Shown one piece after another: positions 49,201 through 60,222 of a DNA stretch of 64,000 nt. Each line of letters starts with the position of its first letter. The first letter of the stretch is position 1. Position numbers and translations under genes: made by a program. Under the pieces are notes generated by a model. The model was not told the origin of the DNA and ran no database searches. It saw only the letters and a program-made list of their open reading frames with translations. Source of the DNA: Zeugodacus cucurbitae (taxonomy: Eukaryota; Arthropoda; Insecta; Diptera; Tephritidae); assembly GCF_028554725.1 (NCBI RefSeq), contig NC_071670.1, forward strand, positions 66,625,001 through 66,689,000, written 5' to 3'.

Positions 49201-52200
49201 AATAAATATTTTTACTAGTACTATGTCTTAAAATACAGTTAAAAGATACCATAACATGTGTATAAATTTTTGGATCAATAAATTAAAAAGTTTTCTCAGA
49301 AAAAATTCTGGAAAATTCACTTTTTTTTGGCCGTCTAACTGTATATAACCCCTTAACTTTAGACATGACATTTTTAATATACTTAATATTAGTAGGGATC
49401 GCTGAACCTGATTCTCATAAAATCATTCTGTCTTAACCTTTCCGAAACATCATGATCTTTCAGCTATACTCTTGTTATTGCGCCTAAAAAATCTGATAAG
49501 GAAGTGATCTCACCTTGAAACACGTAAGCTTAAAATACTCTAAATTTGGTTTGTTGTATCATTGGAACACTTGTTGGGAGTTCTCTAAAACTAATAGATT
49601 GGATTGTTATGTTCGTTACACCTTGGCTAGTTGAGCCTTAAGAATTATGGAGATCTATAAAAGGTAGTATCACGACTTCTGTGATGTTTCAGATAATGAA
49701 GTCTATGTTTTAATAACAGGTAGCTTAGATTGAACTATGAATCAAATTACCAAAATACTTATATCTTACGTTTTTGGATATGAGACTTTGTGATGTAAAC
49801 TTATCAAGGGCATAATTAAAAAAAATTAAAGGTGCCTTAAAAAATCATTAACTATCTAAAGTTCCGTTAATTTTTTTTTAGAAATTTCGGGAAGCAATCA
49901 CCAGACTATTAACTCATCAACTCTACAAGGTTACTTTCAACTCACTATTTACTAAGACTAACTACAGACTACACAATTTAACTTACGACGTGTGTACTAA
50001 GTGCCACATAAACGAAAAAATAAAACAACAAAACTACAAAATTCCATTTTATAAAAAAACTTAAAAATTTTTATTTTTTTTAATTTGTTAATACAAATTG
50101 GCGGCGCTACAAATGAAATATCCGACATACAGATATACTTAAATATACAAACTGACATAATTCTATACAGTATTGCAACAAAATCACTAAATTAACAAAA
50201 TAAATGAAATCTAAATCGTAGAGCATAATTTTAAAAAAATATTATTATTTTAAAATCACTTAAATAAATTGTACTTTTGTAAATAAAATACATAAATACA
50301 GACGTAATTTAATAATAAAATGTTTGTATGAGTGAAATTGCATGGGATTTGTTGTAATATATTTGATGCAATGTGGATTTGGCAAATAAATTCAATTTTA
50401 ATAATATTAAAGTGGGTGTAGATGTGATAATATGAAAAGTAGAATAAATGACAATTCGTGTGCATTTGAAAGAGTGAATGCGTGCTTGGTATTTATGCTT
50501 GTAAATATGTATTATATATGTATAAGTAAGCTTAAGGTAAGCAGCATTACTTTGCTTTGTTAGAGAAAGCGCGCTAAGATAGCATTTTCATGTGAAAAAT
50601 TGATCAAAATGGCACGAAACGGAGCTTTTATTGCATTAAAAATGATTTTGTAGTTGTTGTATATACAATATATTTGTTTTTGTATAACCGTTGAGCAGCT
50701 CAAAGTTAGTTGGAAGCAATATTAATTATTTTTTTTGGCGGGGAAATTACATTTTCTGAGAGCTTAAATTACTAAATACTGTGCTGTTAGTATAAAATTT
50801 AAATATTTTGCATAAATTTAATTTATATTTTTATTTTTTTATAGTATATTGTAAAATTATTGTTGTTGTATATTGTTTTTAGTTGGCAAAATTCAGTTTT
50901 TTGCCTAAGTACTCAACTGTGGAGATACATTAAAGTAGCATAAGTCGATTTGAGCTAAGGCTTTAATTTTTAGATTTTTACAAATTCTTTGTCTATATTT
51001 TACATCCTTCCTGTCTATTATTGGTATTTCTAATTCTAGAGTATTCTTTGAGCTAAAACTCGGTGTTGAATTTCGAATAAATTGATTAAATTAACTCAAA
51101 TTGTCGTCATTACTTGTGTCACTTTAATACTATTTTGTCACAAAAAATTGAAAATAATTTTTAGAAACGGTCTTATAATACATGTAAGGCATATTTATGG
51201 CAAAAAGACACTTATAATTGTAGTTTTTCTTCAAAAAAAATTTTAAGTTTATTTAATTTTGTAAATAATATTTTTGTAAAAAGAAGAGAGTTCAAAAATA
51301 TTTTTAAGATAGAATAAACGTTTTTCAGGCAATAGTGATGATTTGTAATGGAAAAAAATTGTTGAACAAAAGTCAGAAAAGGTAAAATCAGTGAAAATTG
51401 TAATAAAATATTGATTTTAAAAATAATACTATTATTTTAAAATTTTCAATATTCTCGTGAGACTATCGCTAGTATGACGTCACAAATTTTTTTTCCAGAA
51501 AACTCAATTAACACAGTCTTGAGGTCTATTATTCTCGTACTGTACTATACAATGCCATGCCTGTACTTTGGTACTCGATCTTTGAGTTTCGTTGTATTTA
51601 TCATAAACTATGAAAACCGTTATTTTCTGAATTTCTAAGCAAGTGTGGATTTTGAGTATTTTTATAAGTAGACGAGTATCTAGAAGAAAGGCAGTAAGAT
51701 GTTATACAAAAGCAATAGTTTCTCAAAGAAAAGACAAAAGTAAATACTAAAAAAGAAATAAATCTACATAACAAAAACAAAAATAATTTACATACATACA
51801 AACATAAAACAAAAAATCAGAAAAATACACAAAAATAAGTAATATCATAAGACACAAGCAATTTATAATTGAATCACACTAAATATTACGCAAAAAAACA
51901 CAAACAACACATACGTCTGTCTACGATCTCTGGCAGCATCCGTCAACTCTTCTACTTATAGAAATACTTAAGAGCATCACACCTGCCTGAATGCAACAAC
52001 AACATGCACCTGTGTTAATTTCTCTATAATTTTATTTTATTTTTTTTTTGTGTTTTTAGTACTAAAATCAAATCTGTTCCCTATGTTGCTCTCAGGAAAC
52101 ACTCTTCTCCGTACGCTTAACCTCGAGTTTCTCAGCGATTATACATCCCTGTTCGGCCATTTTCTTCAATTTCAATGCTTTCTTCTCGCGTTTCTCACGT

Positions 52201-55200
52201 TTTCTGATTCTTTTAATTTGTTTCATATGTCTTGTCATGCGCTTTACTTTATTCGGTGTATCATCGCCATAATCGAGTAGGGTTTCACAGAATGCCTTTC
52301 CCATGTGCTCGTAATCCTGCAAAGAGAAGGTAGAAAGATTTTTTTCTAATGAAAATTGATGAAGAAGTTTGCTTATGTAAAAAATACGCTTGGTATAGTA
52401 ATTGGCTTTTCCGAATTTCGGGATCCCGAAAATTAATTACTGATTTTCCGGGATCCCGAAAATTTAATTCGAAAATATGTTCCAACTTTTGATTGATAAG
52501 TTTTTATCGATACCCAAATGTCGGTCCTAAAATTTCAAGATCCCGAAAATATGATAGTAATTTTTCGGGATTCCGATAATTTTGACTCGAAAATATGTTA
52601 CAATAATTGATTTATGAGTTTGTAACAATACTATTACCCAAATTTGGATACTAAAATTTCGGATCCCGTAAATTGTATAATGATTTTTCGTGATCCCGAA
52701 ATTTTCGATTTGAAAAAATTTTTCCAATATTTGATTTATATGCTTAAATCATTACTTTGAAATATATATTTTCGAGAAAGCAGCTAGTAATTAGGGAATA
52801 TAGAAAAAATACCGTTAATAGCATATTAAAAGTCGCTATTTTTAACTCTAACAATCTAACTGAAAGAAACCATAGAGATACATTTCGCTTGCACCAACCA
52901 CTTTAGTATAATCCCTACACAAAAGTATAATTACATTGTATACACATAATTCCAACTACAAATACGACCAAAGACAGAAAAAGTTGTTAAGCCCTTCAAA
53001 ACACTCGTTTGCAATTCCAAATACTTTAAAGGACTTACAATATCTTACTTTAATTACTTTCAGTTTTATTTTGAGAACTTTGTGCAACTTTTCCATTAGA
53101 TGCACACATTTTCCACTTTGCCTTGGAAGTCTTGGCTTTGGTCTCCTATATACATATTTATATATCTCTTATACATATATACAAACGGTATAACGGTACA
53201 ACGTTACATAGCGAATATAAGCAGCCAGTCAAGTTCAGAGTGAAACTTAAGCCATTAGTACTTTTACGCATAAATGCACATTCTGCTCTTCTTTCTAAGA
53301 CTCTGCTTGCTGCTCTTGACTTGCCCGTTTTCTAAGCATCAAATTCTTATTTAAGTATAAATGTTGGTTTGTTTGTTTGTCAAAGTGTGTGTGCTTCTGA
53401 CTTTTGCTTATTACGCTTTGTGCTTAGTCTGTCAATTCTTGTGTGTTTGTATGTATGTATGTAGTACTTTTCGTGCTGTTTTCTGTCTGTCTGCATGTTT
53501 GTATGTTCATTTTAACTGTGGTATAAGCTGATTATGTCCTCAGTTGACCGCAACCAAGAGCACGCGTTTAAATGTATATTTATATAAATGTTGCTGTGGT
53601 TGTGAATATTTAACTATTATTTAAGTACATAAGTATTTGAGCATACGAGGGCAGATTGACTTGTGTGTTACGGAGATATACTCTTAAAAAATTATTCAAT
53701 AAAATCGTAAATTTAGCGAAAAATCACAAAACTTTCGGGATCCCATTCGGGATTGCCAATTTTTTCGATTTATTTTCATTTTAATATTTTTATACTCTCG
53801 CAACAAATGTTGCTAAAGAGAGTATTATAGTTTTGTTCACATGACGGTTGTTTCTAAGTCCTAAAACTAAACGAGTTAGATATAGGGTTATATATACCAA
53901 AGTGATCAGGGTGAAGAGTGGAGTTCAAATCCGAATGTCTGTCTGTCCGTCCATCCGTCTGTGCAAGCTGTAACTTGAGTAAAAATTAAGATATCTTGCT
54001 TTCGAAAATGAGCAAAATCGGACCACTGCCACGCCCACAAAATGGCGAAAACCGAAAATACATAAAGTGGCATAACTAAGCTATAAATAAAGTTATAGCT
54101 GGTATGAAGGATCGCACTATGAAGGAGCATATTTGGATGTTATTATTTTGGGGAAGTGGACGTGGCCCCGCCCCCAAATAGGGTTTTTGTACATATATCG
54201 CCAACCAATAGAGCTATATAAATCAAACTTTCTGCAGTCGTTTTTATAGCCACTTCTTACAGTCCAAAAATTAAAGAAATCGGACAATAACCACGCCTAC
54301 CTCCCATACAAAGGTTAGGTTGAAAATTACTAAAATTGGGTTAACTTACTAATGAAAAACGTCAGCAACACTAAATTTCACATAAGAAATGGCATATAGA
54401 AGCTGCACTCAGATTTTTTTACAAAATGGAAAATGGGTGTGGCATCGCCCGCTTATAGGTCAAAAACCATATCTCAGGAACTACTCGACCGATTTCAATG
54501 AAACTTGGTTTGTAATAGTTTCTTTACATCCCAATGATATGTTGTGAAAATAGTCCAAATCGCTTCACAACCACGCCTACTTCCTATATACCAGAACTTT
54601 GAATACGATCTGAATCGTTTACTTTACAATATATAAAGGAAGCACTGATGAAGATATCGGTGCAGAACTTTGCACAAATACTATGTTAATAGTGTGGCAG
54701 CCCCATTATAAAAATCGCCGAAATCGGACCATAGGTTTTTAAGGTCCCATATATCGTTCATGAGGACCTCGGTGCTTCTAACCTAATATTAGGGTTTCCA
54801 ACTTTCAATGGACTTTATACAATGTATATGACGAATATGTGAGTCAAATTGTGTATTATATAATATCAATAAAGTTAAATAAATAAATTGCGAGAGTATA
54901 AAATGTTCGGTTACACCCGAACTTAGCCCTTCCTTACTTGTTTTAAATTTATTTTAAAATCAGCAAACAATCTACAACTTTGCTTCCGCCGTTTTCCAAT
55001 AGATGTCTCTAGGGTCAAGCACTGGTCGATTAAATCATTTTATATCGATCTTGGACATTTGTGTCAACATTAACCCAACAAAATATTTGTAGAGATCTGT
55101 TTGCATCCCAAACTTATTCTCAACTGAAAATGTCACTTTTTGAGCCGAATTCTCGACATTTGCGGGAAATTTTGCTTTTCTTTTTTAATTCCAAGAAAAG

Positions 55201-58200
55201 TGCGGCTGAGGCTCATCGACATTTGTAACATCGACATTTGTTAACTATAATAAGAAGCTTGGCTGAGGGGTTCAAAAGCCAATGCTGTGTGATATTTTCT
55301 TATTTAAGGTTAGATACAACTGTTAATCTTATATTTTTAATTTATTTGTTCATCTTATAGACTACAGAATTCAAATTAAAAGTTCAATAAAATGAACAAT
55401 CCTGCCAATAATTACATTTTTATGAGTCTCAAAAACTTTCAGAAGCGCGAAACTCGATACCGAAATTTCGGGAATGCAAAAATTAGCATAAAATAATTAA
55501 ATTTATAAATTTTATATATCAATCGTATATCCTATGAGAACCGAATATTTTCGGGATCCCGACGCCTGATTCCGAAATTTCTAGATTGTAAAACTTTTTA
55601 TTAAATTCTTCATAGAAATGTTTTTCAGATATTTTTTTTTGTATAGCTAGATACCATAGTTAATTTCTTCTGTATATTTCATTCACTTCAATATGACTTT
55701 CATAAAAAAAATGTAATTGATTTCTTCATCTTAAAGACTCCACAAATTTAATGCATATTTTATGTTATACAATATAATCACCTTTTCCAACAACCACGAG
55801 TCTATGCCACACTTGCGCTATTCAATAAGAAATACCACAAATTGCTGGCAGTTTGGTCACAGCGAGATACACATACATACATACATATGTACATACATGT
55901 GTTTGTGCCTTTGTTATATTTGTATACTCGTATGAGAACCCAAAGTAACAGCCTTGTGAAGCAGCATCATAATAAAGCCACATATTCATATGCCATAATG
56001 CGTTATGAGTGTGTGTGTGTGTGTGTCTCTGGGTGTGTTTCATTTTATGCGCATTATATATACCGTTATGATTATCAGTATTTTTATTATCAATTTCCGC
56101 ACGACTTGCACGACATTATGAAGCATGTTGCTGTCATCAGCAAAAACCAATAACCACACAACAACAAGAACAACAATAGCAACATTTTTGAACAACAAAG
56201 GAAATGACATAAGGGTGGTACACATAGACATAGATACATACATATATGTATATATACAAATGTACGAATATAGCTTTATTGTAGATGCTCGAATTTATGC
56301 TTACCCCTGCAGCAAGAAAGCTAGCTTTATTTCTATATAAAGACTATACATACTGTATTTCTTAAGCTCCTATGAAGCTTCTATATGAGAGTATATTTGT
56401 ATAATCTGCTTTCTTACATTTTCATTACTTGATACATACAAGTACAACAAGCTCCCCTATTTACACATTTTGTCTGTGTGTCAAATCATACCCTGCGCTA
56501 GTTTATTTTACAATTTTTGCTGTTGAATTAATTTAATCCATTTTTCTTTCAAAGCATCAATCTTTTGTTTGCTTTAATTTGTGTTATTCTACAACTCTGT
56601 GTTGTTGTTGTTGTTTGTTGTTATGCCAAAGGCTACAATTCTCCTTTATTTATCATTGTAATATACACGTTTTATTGGCATGCTGTTATTACTCGTCTAT
56701 GTAGCTATCAATAATATAGGAGCAAGCGCTTGCTGTCACTCGTCACTTCGTTGCTGTGTATGCAATGTTCATCATACGCCATGGTGTACCTCCCTTCACA
56801 GCGAGGATAGCTTGACTGCTGCATGTGTATATGTGTGTGTTTGTTGTTATTGTATTTTACTTGTTGTTAAAATATGCTGGTTGTTATTTTCATTAATATT
56901 CTCTATTTTCTTACTATTTTTCAGCGAGGTCAACACAAGGTGAGTGCGATTGAACTCAGATTTATTGGTGTACATGACTGGGTATATGTTTTTACATATT
57001 TTTACATAAAGTTCTATTGATTGATACGAAGTATAGATTGTGTTTCATGTCTTACATTCACATACATCTTACTGATATTGCATATTTTGTATCAGATTTG
57101 CATATTTATTTTGTACCGCCCGCAGGTGCATTAGCTGAGATTTCAAGACAAAAACAAAGTACGAAGTGTGTTAAAAAAATAACGGAATTTTCTTTTAAAT
57201 TTTTTATTATATGGAAAAAAATAAAGTGTAAAATTGAAATAAATATTTTTTTTTCAAAAACAAAAATTCCCGTTATTTTTTGAACACACCTAATATTTCA
57301 TCATTATCATTTTTTTTAATAAACAAGTCACGGAAATTGTTCTATAATTATTTAAAATATAATACTACTATATTTATTCAATGTTTCGAGCTGTAAATTT
57401 AGCCCTAATCTATTTCATTGCTTACATCTTGGCGCTCAGATTAAAATAAAAATCGGCTGATATTAAAAACTTGCTAAATTAATCAAATATATTAATATAA
57501 ACGAATGAATATTTTTTTTTCAAAAACCAAAATTCCCGTTATTTTTTGAACATACCTCGTATTGTTGTTTAAATAAATTTTTAATAAAAAAATCACAGAA
57601 ACTGTTCTATAATTGAATAAAATAGATTACTCATATATTTATACTATGTTACGAACCGAAAAGTTAGTCAAAAGCTCATTCGTTGCCTACATTTTGGCGC
57701 GGTGAGTCAAATTAAAATCGACTGTTATTTAAAACTTGCTAAATTTATACTAAAATAAAACTAAAATGAAAAATTAGAGAAGTAAACTTAAGCAGCTTCA
57801 TTCGGCCTTAAGCTTCCAAAACGTTTAACTAAGCTTGTAAGCTTAAAAGATTTTTCATTTCAACTTTTCCATTGCGAAAATTTCAAATATTTTTTTTTTC
57901 AATTTTTTTTTATATTTCTTTAATATTTTTTTCTTTTAATTTTTTTATAATTTTTGTATAAATACTTACCGCCGTATTAAAGTGTGTACCCTTGCGTGAG
58001 CCCAACGATGAGCCGCCAAACGATGCCTCAATTGTGTAACTGTTTGTGATGCCCAGCATCCAAACCACAATGCGGCCGGTGCCCTCTTTACTGCGTTGCA
58101 CCTTAAATTTACAGCTTTCAAAGGAGAACTGCAAAGCAAAAAAAAAAAAACGGTAGACATGAAAAGCAGATTAAAAACATGTAATGAGTTGAAAGAAGGA

Positions 58201-59026
58201 GAAGAAGAAGCAAAAGATGAAAGCAGCAACAGTAGATAAAAATAGCACAAAACACACACAAAAAAACACAAAATGTGGCAACAAAAAATATAATGTGGCA
58301 AAAAGTCTTAAACTGGGTTATGCTTTGTTAAAAGCCAAAAAAATACAATAAACTCAAACGAAAAAGTAAGCTAACGGCAATTCTATCAGCAGCGTAGCTT
58401 ATTTTTATTAAGCCACCATTTTCGTTTCGTTCATCTACCAACCGCCTCTCTCTACCCACCTTATCGGCCACATTCTTGTGCAACATTAACGGAAATACTT
58501 GTTCCGTCAGCTTCTTTTCGGGATTCCGCTTATTCTCACAGCCATAAACGAAAATATTGTGCTTGCGCGAATGGGCGTGCATATCACAGTACAAGACAAC
58601 TTTGTATTCATCAATCAGTCTGATTGCGGTTTGCGGTTGCGTGAAATACATTTTTGTGGAAGATAAGAGCAAATACAATTTTTCGATTACCACGCTAGCT
58701 GTATACACATTTGCTATGTATTTATTCTTGCAAGTAATTTTTTACCTTTTAACCATGGCTTTTGTATACCAAATGGAGGGATATGTTTCCCGTATAACGG
58801 TGCGATATTGTCGATTTAGATCCTTGCCCGTCAACGAGTTGCGCGTATTGCCCACAATCACACCATCTGGATTGAGCATTGGTATCAGTTTGAAAATGAA
58901 GCGATGACGCAGTCTTTTGGCTGCCAACGTGTCGCCGGTTATGAAATCCATCAGACCCTTCATCATCCATGAGGCGGGCGTTTCGCTGGGGTGCACACGT
59001 GCAGAGACTACGATTGCTTTCTTTTT
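40208..59026 (-). CDS. NnaD: Cytosolic carboxypeptidase (NnaD/AGBL2-3 type), 3' part
   Basis: Eleven minus-strand exons: 59026-58746, 58619-58460, 58128-57970, 52316-52122, 48241-48150, 48090-47961, 47876-47358, 42082-41619, 41401-41162, 41090-40827, 40763-40208. They make 3060 bases, 1019 residues, in consistent phase; 5' exons lie beyond the window. The first three carry the M14 metallocarboxypeptidase core. Zinc ligands are H12 and E15 (SARVHPSETPAS) and H108 (CDMHAHS). Substrate contacts N71 and R72 are in GKDLNR, and the catalytic glutamate E181 is in SYTIEAS. Sequence is closest to AGBL2/AGBL3, enzymes that remove glutamates from tubulin tails. About 760 residues of basic and Ser-rich extension follow, including SDEGGISSSENECRGSS. 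Splicing of 52122 uses a weak gttaag donor; read-through instead ends at a stop at 52092. Four tRNA genes lie in one intron. Confidence 0.9.
42252..42348 (-). tRNA. tRNA-Tyr(GTA), intron-containing, copy 1
   Basis: The mature form is 73 nt with acceptor stem CCTTCGA/TCGAAGG, D-arm GCTCAGTTGGTAGAGC, anticodon GTA (complement of 42313-42315), T-arm GCTGGTTCAAATCCGGC and discriminator A. A 24-nt intron follows position 37, as in eukaryotic tRNA-Tyr. The complement of a TTTTTT run lies about 20 bases past the 3' end and can stop Pol III. Internal A and B boxes are intact. Confidence 0.96.
42845..42941 (-). tRNA. tRNA-Tyr(GTA), intron-containing, copy 2
   Basis: Exon sequence is identical to copy 1 by eye. 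The 24-nt intron differs in its middle (tgctttagaatcaac against tgttttggtttcaat on the plus strand). A T7 run lies past the 3' end. Confidence 0.96.
43244..43341 (-). tRNA. tRNA-Tyr(GTA), intron-containing, copy 3
   Basis: Exons match the other copies. The intron is 25 nt and the most different of the four (acatttcattttcgaactcgt core). A T7 run lies past the 3' end. Confidence 0.96.
44240..44336 (-). tRNA. tRNA-Tyr(GTA), intron-containing, copy 4
   Basis: Exons match, and the 24-nt intron differs from copy 1 at only two or three bases. The 3' flank ttaacttttcaa (plus strand) is also shared with copy 1, so copies 1 and 4 come from a recent duplication or have been converted. A T6 run follows. 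Confidence 0.96.
48242..52121 (-). other. Carboxypeptidase intron with TTAA element
   Basis: A 3.9-kb AT-rich intron holding the 729-bp TTAA-flanked element (48624-49352). The remainder (49360-52090) is very AT-rich with many homopolymer runs; no gene was recognised. Confidence 0.7.
48624..49352. mobile_element. TTAA-flanked inverted-repeat MITE
   Basis: The ends are ggggttatatacagttaga (48624-48642) and its exact complement tctaactgtatataacccc (49334-49352). TTAA lies immediately outside both ends (48620-48623 and 49353-49356). Inside, tagtaattaatcgaa near 48920 is mirrored by ttcgattaattacta near 49054. TTAA targets are the signature of piggyBac-type transposases. There is no coding capacity, so it depends on an outside transposase. 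Confidence 0.85.
52092..52316 (-). CDS. NnaD: Carboxypeptidase exon with alternative short C-terminus
   Basis: This exon starts DYEHMGKAFCETLLDYGDD after a clean ctttgcag acceptor. It then runs into a basic helix (KQIKRIRKREKREKKALKLK). Two outcomes are possible. Splicing at 52122 with the weak donor gttaagcg joins in phase to ERLRLKIIERLL at 48241. Read-through adds VKRTEKSVS and stops at 52092. The short form would keep the whole catalytic domain and drop about 750 residues. The choice cannot be settled from sequence alone. Confidence 0.7.
   Translation of the reverse strand, partial: DYEHMGKAFCETLLDYGDDTPNKVKRMTRHMKQIKRIRKREKREKKALKLKKMAEQGCIIAEKLEVKRTEKSVS
52410..52745. repeat. ~120-bp tandem repeat with CGGGATCCCG palindromes
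   Basis: Boxes close to ttttcgggatcccgaaaa occur as pairs 27-29 bp apart at 52417/52444, 52533/52561 and 52656/52685. That gives three units of 116-124 bp. Between pairs, units share ttcgaaaatatgtt, ttgattgat or ttgatttat and tacccaaat blocks. Related single boxes lie at about 53733, 55468 and 55553. Confidence 0.75.
53791..54942 (+). mobile_element. Dispersed repeat family A, full-length copy
   Basis: It starts tatactctcgcaacaaatgt, which can pair with the following gttgctaaagagagtatta. It ends with gcgagagtataaaatgttcg, a hairpin-capable ttcggttacacccgaa and cccttccttacttg. A short TCTGTCTGTCCGTCC run lies near 53937. There are no long terminal repeats and no open frame. Terminal hairpins without clear target duplication suggest a Helitron-like or foldback-type non-autonomous family, but the class is not proven. 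Confidence 0.75.
55868..56040. repeat. TACA and GT microsatellites
   Basis: A run of acatacatacatacatatgt near 55869-55895 is followed by a GT dinucleotide run at about 56009-56027. Confidence 0.8.
57162..57293. mobile_element. Short mariner MITE, 132 bp
   Basis: The left end cgaagtgtgttaaaaaaata and right end ttattttttgaacacaccta are decayed versions of the mariner terminal repeats at 17859-18285, each next to TA. The centre is AT-only filler. Confidence 0.75.
57490..57560. mobile_element. Solo mariner right end
   Basis: The stretch ends with attcccgttattttttgaac followed by atacctcg and TA, matching the mariner terminal repeat. No partner left end was found nearby. It lies between two diverged copies of a local ~170-bp sequence (about 57310-57485 and 57585-57755). 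Confidence 0.65.
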
Positions 59027-59544
59027 CTGAAAGTGGAAAGAGAATTGGAATATTTTTTTAATATTTTTAGAAAATATTTTTTCTGAGTATTTGCTATTTA
59101 ATGAAATTTATATTGCATTAAAAATATTTTAAACTTTTCTTATTTTTTAACAAGCATATTTTATTTTAAATTATTTTTAAAATATAGAGCACTTGAATCG
59201 AACTCGACTTGTTCTCGAACCCCATCCAATATTCTCTAAAGTAAATAAATTCTTCCTCAACTGTTAATTTTATAAAAATATTCACTTCTAACTTAGTATC
59301 TCTACTAAAACAACGAAATTAATATAATTAGACCTCAATTCGCATAGCATTATAGTGTCCCGAATCGAATAAATAACTGGTATAAGTCAACTGGTATAAT
59401 CATATAAAAATTATATGTAATAATTGAGGTAATCACACACTTTCTTGTGATGAATTCAAGGCTTTCTAAAGAATAGAGCATAAATGAATAGCAGAAAGGT
59501 GGCGAAGCGAACAAAAAACTGGTATAAGTCTAATAGTCTGGCAT

Positions 59545-60178
59545 AATCGCATAGAGTTAGAATAGTGAGTAGTTGTATGATTATTGGGATTTATATATTA
59601 TTTTATGGTGAACTCAACTGGATTGCTAAGTTATTCGACTGGTATAAACTCCATTGTGAATCGAACAAGCAAATGGTATAAAACAAATAGACTGGTATAA
59701 ACACCATAGAGACAGTATAGTGAGTGTTTCTAGCATTATAGAGAACCATTCACTCTCTTGTGCTGAATTCAAATTAAAAAATTATTGTTTTTTGACAAGA
59801 GAGTCGAATAGAACACGGCTGTTACTATGCCAACAGATCAGTAACTAATTGTGGGTTCCAAAATCGCATAGAGTTAGAATAGTGAGTAGTTGTATGATTA
59901 TTGGGATTTATATATTATTTTATGGTGAACTCAACTGGATTGCTAAGTTATTCGACTGGTATAAACTCCATTGTGAATCGAACAAGCAAATGGTATAAAA
60001 CAAATAGACTGGTATAAACACCATAGAGACAGTATAGTGAGTGTTTCTAGCATTATAGAGAACCATTCACTCTCTTGTGCTGAATTCAAATTAAAAAATT
60101 ATTGTTTTTTGACAAGAGAGTCGAATAGAACACGGCTGTTACTATGCCAACAGATCAGTAACTAATTGTGGGTTCCAA
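59545..60178. repeat. Perfect 317-bp tandem duplication
   Basis: The segment 59545-59861 is repeated without any difference that I can see at 59862-60178, starting aatcgcatagagttagaata and ending gtgggttccaaaat. Within and just before it a short motif, actggtataa or close to it, recurs (about 59374, 59390, 59519, 59638, 59691, then again in the second unit). Confidence 0.9.
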
Positions 60179-60222
60179 AATATTTAAAAAAAATTACTCA
60201 TAATTTCCCAGAATCACTTTAA

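Larger units (their letters stand above)
52317..57969 (-). other. Carboxypeptidase intron, 5.7 kb
   Basis: It carries a palindrome-bearing tandem repeat (52410-52745), a full-length family A repeat (53791-54942), simple repeats around 55870-56040 and 56600, and mariner remnants (57162-57293, 57490-57560). No gene of its own was recognised. Confidence 0.7.
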
